Below, one piece after another: positions 19,779-32,331 of a stretch of 64,000 nucleotides of DNA (positions are counted from its first letter, which is position 1; the number at the start of each line of letters is the position of its first letter). Below the pieces are notes generated by a model, which made no database searches, was not told the origin of the DNA, and saw nothing but the letters and a program-made list of their open reading frames with translations. Both the position numbers and the translations under genes were made by a program. The DNA is from Gracilariopsis chorda (lineage: Eukaryota > Rhodophyta > Florideophyceae > Gracilariales > Gracilariaceae): contig NBIV01000228.1 of NCBI GenBank assembly GCA_003194525.1, positions 1 through 64,000 of the forward strand, given 5' to 3'.

Positions 19779-20390
19779 ATGGCTCGTAGAAAGCCAGGCA
19801 CTGTTTTTATTAACAATTCAACCTATCCTACGGTAACTGTAAAGCACCCACCCTCCCCACATCGTCAGCACATTGCTGTACTCCCAGCGCCACCATCCAT
19901 TCAGAAAACACCGCCAATCTTAGACCTTCTAACCGCTTCAGAAGTAGACAGCAAATCAGAAACGGTCTACCACTCATCTGCATCCAACCGCAATCTGTCA
20001 AGTGTCGTTGACCTTGAAGCCGAAGAAGTACCGGTGCCCCGCCGCCACTAGCAACCACAAGTGCCACTGCAACCAAGCACCAGTGACATACGGAAGCTCG
20101 GCAAGAAAAAGGCCAAGTGTTTTGCTGACCAATTGCAACCGAAGAAGAAGACCACGCATGTGGCTCGTGCCAAACGCTTCTGCACGTTGTGCAAAATTCA
20201 GTGCAACAGTGCAAAAACCTTTTTTGACCACTGTCAGTCTAAAACACACCGCAACCGCGTGCAGTGTAAGCGTACGCCGCCTTACTGTGCTACCTGTAAG
20301 CGCTCATTTGAGTCGCATCATCATTTGAACCGCCACAAAAATGACAAAGCACACTTCAAAGTGCTCTACAATCAAAATTTAAATAAATAA
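19779..20390 (+). pseudogene. Extra zinc-finger ORF (ORF1) upstream of gag, copia copy 1
   Basis: The frame starts at ATG 19779 (MARRKPGTVFIN) and runs to 20390, broken by one TAG at 20049-20051. After a Pro/Ser-rich N-terminal half and a basic stretch come two C2H2 fingers. The first is FCTLCKIQCNSAKTFFDHC with SKTHR, the form of U1/matrin-type fingers. The second is YCATCKRSFESHHHLNRHK. A protein like this before gag is not part of the standard copia gene set. The same ORF is present in copy 2, where it is split by the chromovirus. A role in nucleic-acid binding or expression control is an inference from the fingers. Confidence 0.7.
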
Positions 20391-20538
20391 ATAGTTTTTC
20401 TTTTGCGCATTACTCCACGATTACTTACCAATACTAATAAGCTAGTTGTGTTTGATTAAAGCTTAGTTAAACACAGTACTCTATTATATTAGCATTATAT
20501 TAGCATACATAACACTGTAGTAGTTTGTTTAGTTCATC

Positions 20539-22143
20539 ATGCCGCCACTTAATGGAAATTTTACTACCAGTGTTAGGTATGCAAATCAGCAACAACGACA
20601 GTTTATCGAATTTTTTAAGAATATTCAGGAAAACAATACCCAGGCAGAGCCTGCTCAAGTAATCGAACTTCTGAGACCTGAATACTTTCCAGATAAGCTA
20701 CTCACTTTTACAATTTTAAGTAATGGATTGATCATGCGTAAGTTCGCAAAGTTCTTAGAAGATCGTGGAATTAGTCTCGCAAAACATGAAAGCGGTCATC
20801 TCTTAAAAAGAAATGCCACAACATTTTTTGAGGAGTCTCATTTAGAAGATGCTTTCACTGCTATAGATTTATTGGAGCAAACGCCGACACCTGCTCCGCC
20901 TACCCGACAACAACCACAGAGATTTGCAGACGTCGAAGAAGAAACTGAGGTTCAGCAACAACGTGAGCTCTCACCTCCGAAACGCGTGAATGAGCAAAAT
21001 CGCCAATGCCAGCCATAGCGTGCTCAAAACGTTACCAATAAGCCACAAACGAACTTTGGAGACAGCCAAGACAGGATAGCTTGCTATATAGCGTCTCGTT
21101 TCAAAGATGAATGGTCTATATTCTCAGGAGCCCTCGGTGAATGTTGGGAGGAATATCTGAGCGACTATAAGTATAGCGCTCTAGATTACAATATATCCAA
21201 ATATCAAAGACTCCAATACTTACACCACCTTTTGCGTGGAAACGCGAAACGTTTTTACGTAGAAAACGTTGACGGCAGAGTGCGAAGTTTCAGGGAAGCT
21301 TCAGCAGTAATGGGAAAGGAGTATAATTCTCTTTCCCGTCAGAACTGCATTGCTGCCTATTTACGTATCTTACGAATCCAAAAATTTGTTTCAAAGAGCT
21401 CTTCATTAAATGACCCTTTGGAGAAACTCCACGAAGAAATTTCCAAGTTGTCCCCACAAAGCCCTATGCACTGATGATCCGAGCGCAGCAGAATCGAATA
21501 TTTACAGAATGCCGTAATTGGTAATTCCTGGGCGCCAGATGACTGCAGCAAGGCCAATGCAGGACTGATTAATTATCGTAAACTTTATGGTCAGTTGGAA
21601 GCCGCAATTCAACTGGATCAAGAAGAGAAAACCGGTCGCATGCAAGATTAAAAGAGTCTTCAGTTGGACTCACTTTCCACGGACGATTTTCAGAACTCTG
21701 ACACGAGTGAAGCGTTCTATGCTGGCCAGTCCCGATACATACGTCACCCCCATTTCACAAACAGGGCAGACTTTCGTCAATCCAGGAACAAACGAAACGT
21801 TCAATGTTGGAATTGTGGAAAACTCGGACACGTAGTTGCCGATTGCAGGCAACGCAAGGAGCTCACAAATAATGCTGCCAGCCGTGTGCAATATTTGCAA
21901 TGCAATGGCTATAAGCACCAGAACAAGGCTTTGAAACGCGTCCTGTACGAAATATGCCAACACCTCGAGAAGTCCAGTGATTCCGATGAATTTGAAAGCC
22001 CGGAAACATTCTTTGCTTGCAATGAAACGGCAGACTATAGTGCAAACGACGCAAAGCCTCATCGTTCCGAACAATTCTTTGCATGTAATTTTGGAACTCA
22101 GAGTAGCGAACCTTCCCTCTCGAATTGCCTTCAGGATTTTTAA
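20539..22143 (+). pseudogene. Gag, copia copy 1
   Basis: It starts MPPLNGNFTTSVRYANQ, with TAG at 21016 and further stops near 21472 and 21649. It ends after a CCHC zinc knuckle (CWNCGKLGHVVADC) and an acidic tail. Gag forms the particle and binds RNA through the knuckle. By eye it is about nine-tenths identical to the Gag at 43438-45042. Confidence 0.8.
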
Positions 22144-22329
22144 CTGGGAGTACTAACGATTTCTGCCGTAGTGCTCCTCCCAAGCAGCAGAACAAGAAAG
22201 GACCAGACAAGTCCTCCAATGGCTTACCTCTAATCATTCGTTTTTGTACACGAAAGCCAACACGATACAGTTCATGAACACCTCGTTGGAACCTTGCTGA
22301 TATTCACAACGTTACGAAATGCTCATTGG

Positions 22330-25300
22330 AGAGAAACCGACGCGAATTTGAAGGCGCATGTCTGGATTCTGGTGCACAACAATCTGTAGTAGGACAACAA
22401 CAAAGCCAAGCGTACTGTAAACTTGTAGGCATTCCATTTACGCTGAATCACTCCAAAAAAGCTTTTAAATTTGAAGATGGCATATACTTCAGCCGTGGAA
22501 CCATGCAAGTACGCATTCCAATCCCTGGCAACACTTTTCTTCCACTTGAGATTGACGTCGTCGACGCCTCTCTACCTCTTCTTATTGGACTCGATATCTT
22601 GGACTTACACGCTCTTGTACCTGACAACGTGGACAACATGTTACTCAACAAGAAGTTCAATTGGTCGATACCAATCACGCGGAAATTAGGTCATATGTAC
22701 TTAGAATGGGACTTCTCTGAGATTCTTTACACAAAGAGTGAACTCCGAAAAATGCATATGCACTTCTACCATCCAAGCGCAAACAAGCTTTTCAACTTGA
22801 TCTCCCAAGCAAAGCCAGAAAATGCCACGGTTGAGACCAGGAAGCTCATTGAGCATATCTCAAAATCATGTGCCACGTATTAACGTTCTACACCCCGGCC
22901 ACAGTCCTTCCAAGTATCCATTCGAGGCAAAATAATATTCAACAATGAAATTGCTTTGGATCTTATGTTATTGGACAAAATGCCAGTTCTACACGTTTTT
23001 GACACACAAAGGCACTTCACCTCTGCAGTTTTTCTCAAGAGTCAGACCACTGAGGCAAGCTGGTACGCATTTCTCGGCTGTTGGGTCACATTATACACCG
23101 GCTATCCAGACAAGATGAGACTGGATAAAGCCAGACAATTCACATCCACTCGATGGAAAGAACTGACAAGCATGGGTGGAATCACTTTACAGTTCTCAGA
23201 CGTTGAACGTCATGATTCCCTTGGAACCGGGGAACGGTACCATGAACCCTTAAGTCGTATCTACCATAAGATTCGATACAGCGAGCCCGATGTCCCCATC
23301 GCGTTAGCCCTTCAACTTGCTGCCAAGGCTATGAACGATACAATGAACCCCGAAGGACTAGTACCTTCGCTACTCGTATTTGGAGTTCTTCCCCGCTTCC
23401 TGCCCTTTAGCACAGAACTTCCAAATAATGAAGAGCGCATGAGAGCTCTTCAAATTGCGCGCACTGAGATGGAAACCATCACTTCGGAGCTTCGTTTGCG
23501 CCGTGCAATCGTCGCTCGCATTCCATCTGCTGCATCGACAACCTTGAAGATTGGACAAGAAGTTCTTGTTTATCGGGAGGACTTGAAGCCAATAAAGCGG
23601 ACTGGACCCCTTCAGAATTGTGAAAATTGATGACAAGCAGGTCTTCATTAACCGCAATGGAGAAACAGTCCAACATTCTATTGCGCAAGTCAAACCCTTC
23701 CATCGTGACGAACTAATGAACAATCTTCATACTTCTCTCCAACCAATACTTCCTGGTGATGTTGAACTCTATGCTGTTCAAATCGCTGAAGTGTTAGGTC
23801 CTTCCGATCACCATCGGAACCTACCAGCATTCAATAAAGCTAAACGAAAAGAGCTGGCAGGATTAATATCGCTGGGAATGTGGAAAGCCATTAGACAAGA
23901 CGAAGTGTCAGAAGACGCCAATTTTCTCACTGGAAGATTTGTGCTCGCCATCAGAAACCCAGAACGTGATGAAGAAATATTCGAATATTTGTCGCCCAAG
24001 GGCACAAAGATCCAGAAAAAGCTTTTCTAGTGCACAATTCGCCTAATCTAAGACAATATTCAACCCGAATTCTCGTTACCGTCGCCGCTATTCTTGGATA
24101 TAGAGTATGGAACACAGATGTTCGTCAAGCATACTTACAATCCGCACAGAAAATCATGCCTAAAGTATACTTGAAGCCTCCAAAAGATTTGGATCTTCCA
24201 GCAGACATGTTGTTGGAACTTTTCCGCCCTCTCTATGGACTCTCAGACTCTGGAGACTATTGGTACAGAACAATAACAACTCATTTAAAAGAAGACCTAG
24301 GAATGAAACTGACAAAAGGAGATTTTTCACTATTTATAAAACACGAACAGTCAATGCCAACTGGCCTAGCGGATGTTTAGGTGGATAACCTCCTTCAATG
24401 CGGAAGCTATCAATTCCTGCAACAGGCAACCCTCACCATTCAGAAATTTGATTCAAAAGACTTGGAAATAAATTATGCTCTATTTGCAGGCGTAAGAGTA
24501 GGTACAACCGATAACGGATTTTCATTAAGTCAAGAATATTATGCCAAACGATTGCAAGTTCTTAAAGAAAGATTGCAACTTTTCTGATTTCCGTTCACTG
24601 AGACACAAAATTGCTTAATTGACTCACACGCGACCAGGCATTTGCTGTGCTTTCAACATGTCTGCTCAAGTTACAGAACAATCTTTCTCAAGCGAAGATG
24701 TGAAGAACGTCCACAAAGTCGTAAAACATATTCAGCAAAGTCAAAATGTAAATCTGAAATATGTGAAACTTGATTTCAATCCACTCCATCTAATGGTATA
24801 TTCCGATTCATCATATGCCAAAAATGCAGAAAATTCATCCCAGATCGGATTCATTATTCTTCTCGTGGACAAATTCGATAAATGCAATATTCTTCATTTC
24901 TCAACCCACAGAATCCGGCGCTTTACCAGATCCGTTTAAGAAAGAGAGCTGTACGCATTTGCAGATAAATTCGATGTAGCTTATGTTATCAAACACGAAT
25001 TAGAGTCAATAATTGGAAAACAAATTCCAGTCACAATGCTTACTGACTCAAAAATTTTATTCGACGTACTAAGGAAAAGCTCATTGAAATCTGCAAAACG
25101 ACTAATGATCGACATTTTTGAAGTGTGTGAAGCCTACTCGAACTACTAAATTTCTAATGTTGAGTATATAAACTAATCCAACAATCCCACCGATTGTTCT
25201 ACCGAATTGAAGGACTGTGATGCGTCGAATGAAATTTGAAGTAAATCTAAATGCGTTCTAGATATTGGTCGACTAGTTATACGTGATTTTATGCGAGTAT
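22330..25300 (+). pseudogene. Pol (protease, integrase, RT, RNase H), copia copy 1
   Basis: Protease active site: LDSGAQQSVVG, followed by LPLLIGLDILDLH. Pre-integrase zinc region: HFYHPSANKLF, in which one Cys is lost to a stop near 22880. The integrase core spans the LDLMLLDKM region. RT: NTDVRQAYLQS, and a YVDD that has become V-stop-VDN at 24378. RNase H: YSDSSYAKNAENSSQIGF. Stops and frameshifts occur throughout, for example at 22880, 23628, 24028 and 24378. The domain order is copia. Confidence 0.8.
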
Positions 25301-25327
25301 TGCATGCCATACTAAACGAGAAGGGAA

Positions 25328-25698
25328 TTTGAGAATAAAGCTCCCCTCACTTTCCTTGTCAGACGGTGAGGAAAACGGAATGGAATGGACTATCTCACCA
25401 TTTTTGAAGATGGTCACAAAGCGTCGTGCCTTCTAACCATCCTCAAGGATGTTGTGATGGCTGCTTACATTGCCCTTTTTATGCGAGCATGCTAGTACTC
25501 TAACTACTGAGAAAGACGACTAGCTTCTTTCTCTCTGAGTATAAAAGAAGGGCACAGAGCTCGGCGTTGGCCTCTCGTCTGTTCCCCAACCCATTATCAT
25601 CATCAAATCTACTTCTCTGAGCAACGGAAGCTTCCTTTTTGGGCCGCCTGTAGCTACCACTACAGGCCGCCCCTTTTTTAACGTATTATTTCACGCCA
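25328..25698 (+). repeat. 3' LTR, copia copy 1
   Basis: 371 bp, matching 19218-19590 with many point changes. It is preceded by the polypurine tract ending GAGAAGGGAA. Sequence divergence from the 5' LTR indicates an old insertion. Confidence 0.85.
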
Positions 25699-26531
25699 AT
25701 ATCCAGCTTGTAGTGGGCGGGCGTGCGTATTTTTGTGCCCACTCTCACCGGAGATTGGAGTCACACTATCGTTTTCAAACCTGGGTACAATCGGTATTCT
25801 GTGTTTTTATTAGCTATGATACATTTATCCGACAGACTGCCGCAGTGACGAGGCGGATTGGCGCCTAATCTCCGAACCTGTAGCACTGCCAGATTCCAGA
25901 ACTTATCCAATGATGTTCATTGAATGAACTACAATGACACACAGTCCTTGCAGTCAAAATAGCGTCAACCAGTCAACAAGAATTACCACGCCGGCACGAA
26001 CTTGCTCAGCAGTTCGCGTCTCAAGAACGGTGAACTCTCGTTAGAAAGACTATGGTTCTAGAGTTCTTATAGGGTTCTTTGATTACACGAACGTAAAGGA
26101 GAATATGTACTGTCCACGTGTTGATACTGCTGACTGTGCGACAAGAAAGCAAACCTCCACCGTCTTGACTCTGCAAGGAGCCCGCCCCCAAAATTGTGTG
26201 CCGCAATTTTTGGTGATTTTTGCCACCCATCGTAAGCCCCACTCCCTGAATTTACACCATCACCTCTCCAGTAGAGGGTTGCCGTTGATGCACGATAGGT
26301 GAGCCGAGTTCCGTAAACACCATATTTCCATAATAGCATTCTAATGATGACGCAAGCGTCCAGGCGGCTCAGAAGAAGCATGCATGCCTATGCCTCTACC
26401 ATCTTCTACTGCTTCTCGGCGTACATATAATACATTTTTCTACTATCATCGCAGTAATTTTGGGGCAAACGAAACCATTCTGCCTTTTCCATCCGTCCCT
26501 TACATGAATTCCAAGCCATATCGAAGCAAGA
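25699..26531. other. Intergenic with possible promoter of the membrane glycoprotein gene
   Basis: No gene is visible. A TATA-like ACATATAATAC at about 26423-26433 lies 100 bp before the ATG at 26532. The last 25 bp resemble the sequence just upstream of the paralog at 61602 (CCAA, TCGA and GCAA words). Confidence 0.4.
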
Positions 26532-28001
26532 ATGATCGTCCTCAAGTTTCTCGATCAAAACGTTTTCAACGTCATAAAGTACGCGGTCATGACCCTGACA
26601 GTTAGCTATGCATCTGACGTTTTGCTCGACGCTCTTCACGCGTACCGAACTGCCAAGAGTCTCAAAGAGAAGGGCTGGGCAAAACCAGTAAGCTCTGCGC
26701 CTTACTTTCGGATGCGGAGAAACTTGCGCATTACCCGTTCGACAGGAAGCGTCATCGTGGTATTATGTACAATATTTGTATCCGTCCTTGAGATGGCCGT
26801 CGAGTTTTCCACGGGAGCCGAAGTCGTATGGATTGAAAAGAGCACCCGGCTTCGAGTTGCAAATCAGGTAACTAGTTTGGAAGAATTGTTAAAGACCGAT
26901 CCGAGGTACCTTTTCAGACTTAGAAGCGCCCTGCAACGAGTGGAGAACACTTGTTACAACGTGGAAATGAAATGGTACCATCCTGTGGTTTTGAATATGT
27001 CTTCTGCAACAGACTTTCAAGCTCTTGGCTATGCTGTTAAGTGTTACCAGAATTACTCCACGCCTATGGATGTAACACCGATAATAAGTGAAGCCAAGTT
27101 TAACGCGTCTGAGTTCACGAGCATGGGATACTGGCCTAGAAACGAAACTCGAATGGGAAGGGATGTAGATTACAGCGAAGTAATGAGCACTTTGGATGCG
27201 ACAACAGATGCACGAATCGGAGCGAATGAATATTACAGCTTCTTGGCGGTCAATTTTACAAAGCCTCAGAAGGTAGAGGGATCTGAGCGACAACTGACAG
27301 CCCATCACACACACGGCACAACCACGAGAGGAATCTACACGCTACACTATACCGTTCCTAATGGAGAGCAAATCGAATGCCTGGTGGAGCAAAAGAACAA
27401 AAACCAGAAGAGCAAGAAGTATACACTTGAGGTGTGCTTGCTGCCATTATCCAATAATCGAACGGTCCTGGGATTATTTGATGATTACGAAGACACCCCA
27501 GACTATCAACTGGTTATGTCTGTAGCTCTAGAGGGACGCAGGTCATTCCACGACTTGGACATTCTGAAGGCAATGCCATGGATGCTTGGGACCAACAATG
27601 GAATGCACTCATACAGAGAAATAGCAATTTTGATCGTATTGTGTGGGCGCATGTTGGATGGCATAGGAACAGATGGGTTCCGAAATGTGGATGTAGTAGA
27701 GGGAATTCGGAATACTACAGCACCTACACTGACAGTGTGGGGTATTTTGCTGCTTTCCGTGGGGACAGTTATAATAGTCGTGGTACGTCTTGTGCTAAGA
27801 AGGTTGAAGAGTAATCTTGCAATCCGGGGCGATTTGGCTACAGCTGAGGGCGTTGCTTCACATTGGTTGGCTCAGATGAACGAAGTATACGATTCTTCTA
27901 GATTGGAGGAGAAGGCGATCCTGTCGCTTGAATGCGGCAAGAAGGATCGATTGTATATTACCGTGAAAACAGTGGAGAGTGAAGTGGATGAAAAAGTTTA
28001 G
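26532..28001 (+). CDS. Membrane glycoprotein, 489 residues, unknown family (paralog 1)
   Basis: An intact intronless frame. The N terminus (about 1-69) ends with Arg-rich RNLRITRS and is followed by a membrane segment at about 70-90. A large domain (about 95-395) has N-glycosylation sequons (NYS, NAS, NET, NFT, NRT, NTT) and several Cys, so it is probably extracellular or lumenal. A second membrane segment lies at about 400-422, followed by a basic stop-transfer (RRLKS) and a cytoplasmic tail of about 65 residues with GDLATAEGVASHW. A further hydrophobic patch is near 361-377. The paralog at 61602 has the same length and by eye close to nine-tenths identity, so the family is under constraint. 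No known domain is recognised. Cell-surface function is an inference. Confidence 0.85.
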   Translation: MIVLKFLDQNVFNVIKYAVMTLTVSYASDVLLDALHAYRTAKSLKEKGWAKPVSSAPYFRMRRNLRITRSTGSVIVVLCTIFVSVLEMAVEFSTGAEVVWIEKSTRLRVANQVTSLEELLKTDPRYLFRLRSALQRVENTCYNVEMKWYHPVVLNMSSATDFQALGYAVKCYQNYSTPMDVTPIISEAKFNASEFTSMGYWPRNETRMGRDVDYSEVMSTLDATTDARIGANEYYSFLAVNFTKPQKVEGSERQLTAHHTHGTTTRGIYTLHYTVPNGEQIECLVEQKNKNQKSKKYTLEVCLLPLSNNRTVLGLFDDYEDTPDYQLVMSVALEGRRSFHDLDILKAMPWMLGTNNGMHSYREIAILIVLCGRMLDGIGTDGFRNVDVVEGIRNTTAPTLTVWGILLLSVGTVIIVVVRLVLRRLKSNLAIRGDLATAEGVASHWLAQMNEVYDSSRLEEKAILSLECGKKDRLYITVKTVESEVDEKV

Positions 28002-30584
28002 TTCCATTCTTCTTGTACTATAGATTGGGTGAAATTATTATTAGGTTAGTAGTGATAAAGCTGGCTGGGTGTCTGGGAAGCCTGACGAAAGGGACGTATG
28101 GAATAGATGTGAGAACGTATCTAGGCCTCCAGGCGTCTACTGCCGTTACTTTGGACCGGAAGTGTCTTCTTTTTGTTGCTTTATAGAGGGTTCGCGATAA
28201 TGAAGAATAGTGTAGAGCTACTAGAGGTTTGCTATCAGGATAGCCTGTCCGGGCATCTGTACTGAGAACGAGCACCTAAAGTGCTTAATTTTTCGCGCTG
28301 GTTTGTGATCATCTGTGAGGCCGTTTCTCAAGACGAGTCGGCTCTGATTGGAAGTGGATAAGACGTCAACGTGCCCCTTATGAAGCATATGCAGATGCCT
28401 GCAGTCGGGAAGCAAACAAATGGAATGAGGCGGAAACATGAAGTAGATGTGAGAATTAAGCGTGTATGGGTATATTAAAGTATGAAGTCGTTAGGAGTTG
28501 TCGTTGAGTAGCTGCTTAGCGGTGTTTGGTGCCATGGATGACCGTAATGTTGTTCGGAACAGGGAGGGACTTGGCTCGACAGGAGAGAATTGTAGTCTGA
28601 AGCAAACTGGTCGGCGATAGAGGGCAACCTATTTCCGAGGAAGAGAGCCATCGGCATATTCCTAATTGAGACTAATGAAGTGAAGTATGAGGGGTGATAA
28701 AACCAGAACAAACTGTCAAGCACATGACCACATTGTGATCGCAAGACGTTGAGTGCGGGAAGTGGGTCTAGCAGGATTTGGATGACTTGGATGAAGGATG
28801 TGATGAGAGATCATAATTTAGTGCCAGCCGGTTGGTTGAAGGACAGGTGAAGCACATGGACACATCGTGGTCGCAAGACTTTAAGGGGGGGAACTGGGTC
28901 TAGCATGATAGGATGATTTGCATGAAGAATGTGATGAGCGATCATAGTTTAGTGCCAACTGGTTCAGTTGAAGGGAAAGGTGATGTAAGACTGACGTATG
29001 CTTTGGATGAGCGCGGTTTACAAATGATGCATTGTTAAATTAGGAAAGACGCGTAGCGAAGAATTGCTGAGCAGGATAGCTCTTCAAAAAAAATACACCT
29101 GCTAAATTTCAATTTCTCGTTTCGTATTCTTTTAAATAAAAGCAACATTTTCCTTCTCGCAACGTTGCAAAATGCAGTAGTGTATACAGGAAGCCGTGTT
29201 TCTCGAGAAGCAAAACTTTTTTGGCCAGCCGCACGTGACCTCCGATGGTTGCAAGATTTTGTCAGGCCGATGAGTCTGCTTGAAAATCTTGAATAAACTT
29301 AGAAAGCAATCGGAACTTTCAATTCATTCACATAGCAAAGCAATTCTTTGCGTGAAGCAAATCCAATCGGACAATATGATCCAAAGCCAAACCGTCTTGG
29401 GCTTTGATTGCAAAGCACTGCAGAATGCAGCGCATGCCGAGCACAACGTGCATGCAGTGCGTGGCTAGTTCTGGGAGTCGATCCAGTGACTATGAATTCT
29501 TTGAGGCCCTTCTACATATGGACATGGACAAAGATGTATCTTGTCCATTGTCCACGATTTTGGGGTCGCTTTTGAGTGACCCCACGGAAGGGACACTTCA
29601 GAATCGTTCTATCAGATTTGTTTTTAATTCTTCGCTTATGCGCTTTTTATGAGTGTTTTTATTAAACGAAACGAAACTGGAGAACCATTCTCGAGCAATC
29701 AGGCATTTACACGTTGCCTCCAAACGTTTCGAGATTTTGTTAAGGTAGGCAGCACGATTGTTGCTGCCTACCCTTGGTACATTAAACGAGTGTTGAAGTT
29801 CAAAGAATACATATTTCAAAACTGCAATCAGTACAAAATTAGCTTCTACCCGGCAAGAGAAAATGACAAACCTTGCAGATTTCGGCGTTGAGTGACTTGT
29901 TTGGATGTCGGCATGGTGCAAGGGTGGGCGTCAGAGTACTGAATTGTCTCTGGGAGGGTATTGGGCAGGTGTTAAGTGAAAACTCATACAATGAACCCCG
30001 GGGTGAAAGCGTAAAGTTGACGGCTTTACACTTTTACATTTCTTAAAATTTAGCAACTCATAGAACGCCCTTTAGTAAATATGAATTATTTTTAATTCTT
30101 TTTCTTGTGCAGTGCCAAAAACGCATGTCCATGTCCGTATGCAGAAAAGGCCTAAGGGAGACCGATATTCAAAGAAAAAGCTCCCAGCTCTTCAAACAGT
30201 CGAAAACTCCACGACAGCTACAACACGTGCGTGACAAGCACGGAGATGAAAGTCTTTTCACCAGGGGTTAAAAGACTTTGTTAGAGAAGAAATCCTGTCA
30301 GGAAGAAACGCGAGTAGCTTGATGTATGTGGCTCACATATACTTTCAAATGAGGATAGCCCATACTTATAACAGTTGCAAAACAGCTTATTAAATTTGGG
30401 TGGAGTGGTTTAGAAGCGTTATCTCAATGGAACCCGAAGTTGGGGTCCAACTCACATTTTGATCTCCATGGCTACGGTCTTGAACAGAGGACTATCTCTA
30501 ATTTAGTAATATTTTGGCACTCGCGACAAATTAAAGATGTCTGCGAAAAATGTAGTGTTTGGCGTTATGGGTTTTCTGTTTTAA
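28002..30584. other. Intergenic, with one tandem duplication
   Basis: No gene is supported. Two short plus-strand frames at 29404-29652 and 29649-29891 abut but show no domain. A 10-bp-stem hairpin lies at 29745-29771 (GTAGGCAGCA arm). Confidence 0.4.
28718..28982. repeat. 132-bp direct tandem duplication
   Basis: Unit 1 (28718-28849) and unit 2 (28850-28982) share AAGCACATG, GTCTAGCA, GTGATGAG.GATCATA and TTTAGTGCCA at constant spacing. Confidence 0.65.
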
Positions 30585-30958
30585 TGTGAGGATAAAGCTT
30601 TGCTCACCGTCCTTGTCAGACCGTGAGGAAGACGGAGATGGAGTGGACCATCTCCCCATCCTTGGGGATGGTGAGAAAGCGTCCTACCTTCTCACCATCC
30701 CCGAAGATGGTGTGATGTCTGCTTACAATGCCGCATTTTTGCGAGCATGTTAGGAATTTAACTACCGAGAAAGAAGACTAGCGTCTTTCTCTCTGAGTAT
30801 AAAGGGAGCGAACAGAGCTCGGCCTTTGCCCTTCTTCTGTTCACCAACCCATTATTATCATCAACTCTACCTCTTTAAGCAAAGGAATCATCCTTTTTGG
30901 GCCGCCCCTAGCTACCAATACAGGCCGCCCCTTTATTTTTACGTATTATTTCACGACA
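30585..30958 (+). repeat. 5' LTR, copia copy 2
   Basis: 374 bp, with the same pair of CACCATCC hairpins and a TATAAAG at 30798-30804. No standard TGG-type primer site follows the LTR end, so the priming mode is unclear. Confidence 0.85.
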
Positions 30959-31146
30959 TTCCGGAATTATCCGTGGATAATCGTCGATTTTTACCGTTTT
31001 CATGTAATTCATTCGACATCTAAAGAATTGAAAAATTCTGATGGTACTGATTACGCGTTGGTAACCAATACGTATAAGACCTAATTACTAACCACACAAT
31101 TTTTCTAAATTATATTCTTTTAGTGTCCAATCAGCATATAACTACA

Positions 31147-31392
31147 GTAGCTCGTAAACAGCCAGGCACTGTTTTTATTTATAATTCAATCTATCCTACG
31201 GTAACCGTAGAGCACCCAGCCTCCCCGCATCGTCACCACCTTGCTGTACTACCAGCGCCACCAACCAATCAGCAACGACCGAACATATTGGACCATCTGA
31301 CCCCTTCAGAAGTGGACAGTGAATCAGAACCGGGCCACCGCTCAACTACATCCAGCCGCAAACCGCCAAGTGTCTTTGACCTTGAAGCCGAA
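31147..31392 (+). pseudogene. Zinc-finger ORF1 of copia copy 2, 5' part
   Basis: It encodes the Pro/Ser-rich half that aligns with 19779-20020 of copy 1, ending VFDLEAE at the chromovirus insertion. The ATG of copy 1 is GTA here, so the start codon is lost. It continues at 42930. Confidence 0.7.
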
Positions 31393-32226
31393 TGAAGTGC
31401 AACGCCCTCAGGGAGGGATTCTGGGTACTTGAACGCTTTCCCGATATTATCGGTTGTGTAGTGTGTATATGAACTACGCCGCAAAATGGTGGGTATGGAC
31501 ACGTGGGACACGGTTTTGGGTCAATTGGCGGTTGGCCACAGTAGTGGATGTTGCCACGGAATGTGGAGTATTTTAGTTGATTTTATTTATTATTTTCACA
31601 CCCATTTCTGGGAAGCTAGTACTTAGTGCGACGGCGCACTGCCGTCGCACCAGTAAACCTTCCCCAACAAGGGACCCCAACCTGGGGAATTGGCTCTGAG
31701 CTTTACCGCCTCTGCGTGTTCTCAACTGCTCCTTGGAGGGAAGCACCGTAGTGTACGGAAGTTCACGCCCCTTGCACATCTAAAGGAGACCCATCATTGG
31801 GAGTACTAATTGTTCCAAGTGTCTTGGTGTTTTGCCCTGTATAGGGAGTCCTGTCCACCGGCATTGCCGTATTTGTTCGTCGCTCTCGCGACTCAGCCTC
31901 GCCCACTCTTCCTCCTTTCCCTTCACTCTCCTCCTTTTCCCCCTTTCAGGGTAGTACATCCCGCTACCCGCAGCCCTCGTGTGCGCATCCGCTCACACAC
32001 CCCCACTTACGTGGAAACATACCTCTACTGAGGATCACACCCCGCTCACGCGGATACCGATTCTTCGCCTTCACCTCCCTGCGCGAGTCGCGACAGGTGT
32101 CCCTGGTCTTACAAACCGGCTTCGCCGTGACACCTCTGGGAGGGCTCTACCCAACTGGGTTCACCTCGTGAGAGGAAGATCCCGGACGTCTTTCGGTGTT
32201 TTTCCCCTTTGGGGCATTGCACCACA
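31393..32226 (+). repeat. 5' LTR of the nested chromovirus
   Basis: 834 bp, TG...CA ends. It contains a 10-bp-stem hairpin at 31626-31650 (GTGCGACGGC arm) and many shorter ones. The pyrimidine-rich tract at about 31880-31950 is longer than in the 3' LTR. Confidence 0.9.
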
Positions 32227-32229
32227 AAG

Positions 32230-32251
32230 TGGTCTCCCGACCTAGAATCGG
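32230..32251 (+). other. Primer binding site of the chromovirus
   Basis: TGGTCTCCCGACC begins 3 nt after the 5' LTR and is complementary to a tRNA 3' end with CCA. The next bases (TAGAATCGG) fit a T-arm. The tRNA identity is not assigned. Confidence 0.65.
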
Positions 32252-32331
32252 TTTTTGTTTTCCCTCTTACGAGGTTTGTTTTAATTCACCGGAAGTTCCG
32301 TGATCGTTTCCCGTCGTAACGGTATTTTCTC

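Larger units (their letters stand above)
19218..25698 (+). mobile_element. Copia retrotransposon, copy 1 (decayed)
   Basis: The LTRs at 19218-19590 and 25328-25698 enclose a zinc-finger ORF, gag and pol in the order protease, integrase, RT, RNase H. This is the copia order. A purine tract (CGAGAAGGGAA) sits directly before the 3' LTR. Possible target duplications ATACC/ATATC differ at one base. Multiple stops in every gene make it inactive. It is the same family as the copy at 30585-48602. Confidence 0.85.

Noticed and set aside
29404-29891. Two abutting short frames as one frameshifted gene
   Set aside because: No recognisable domain and no paralog in the window; insufficient support.
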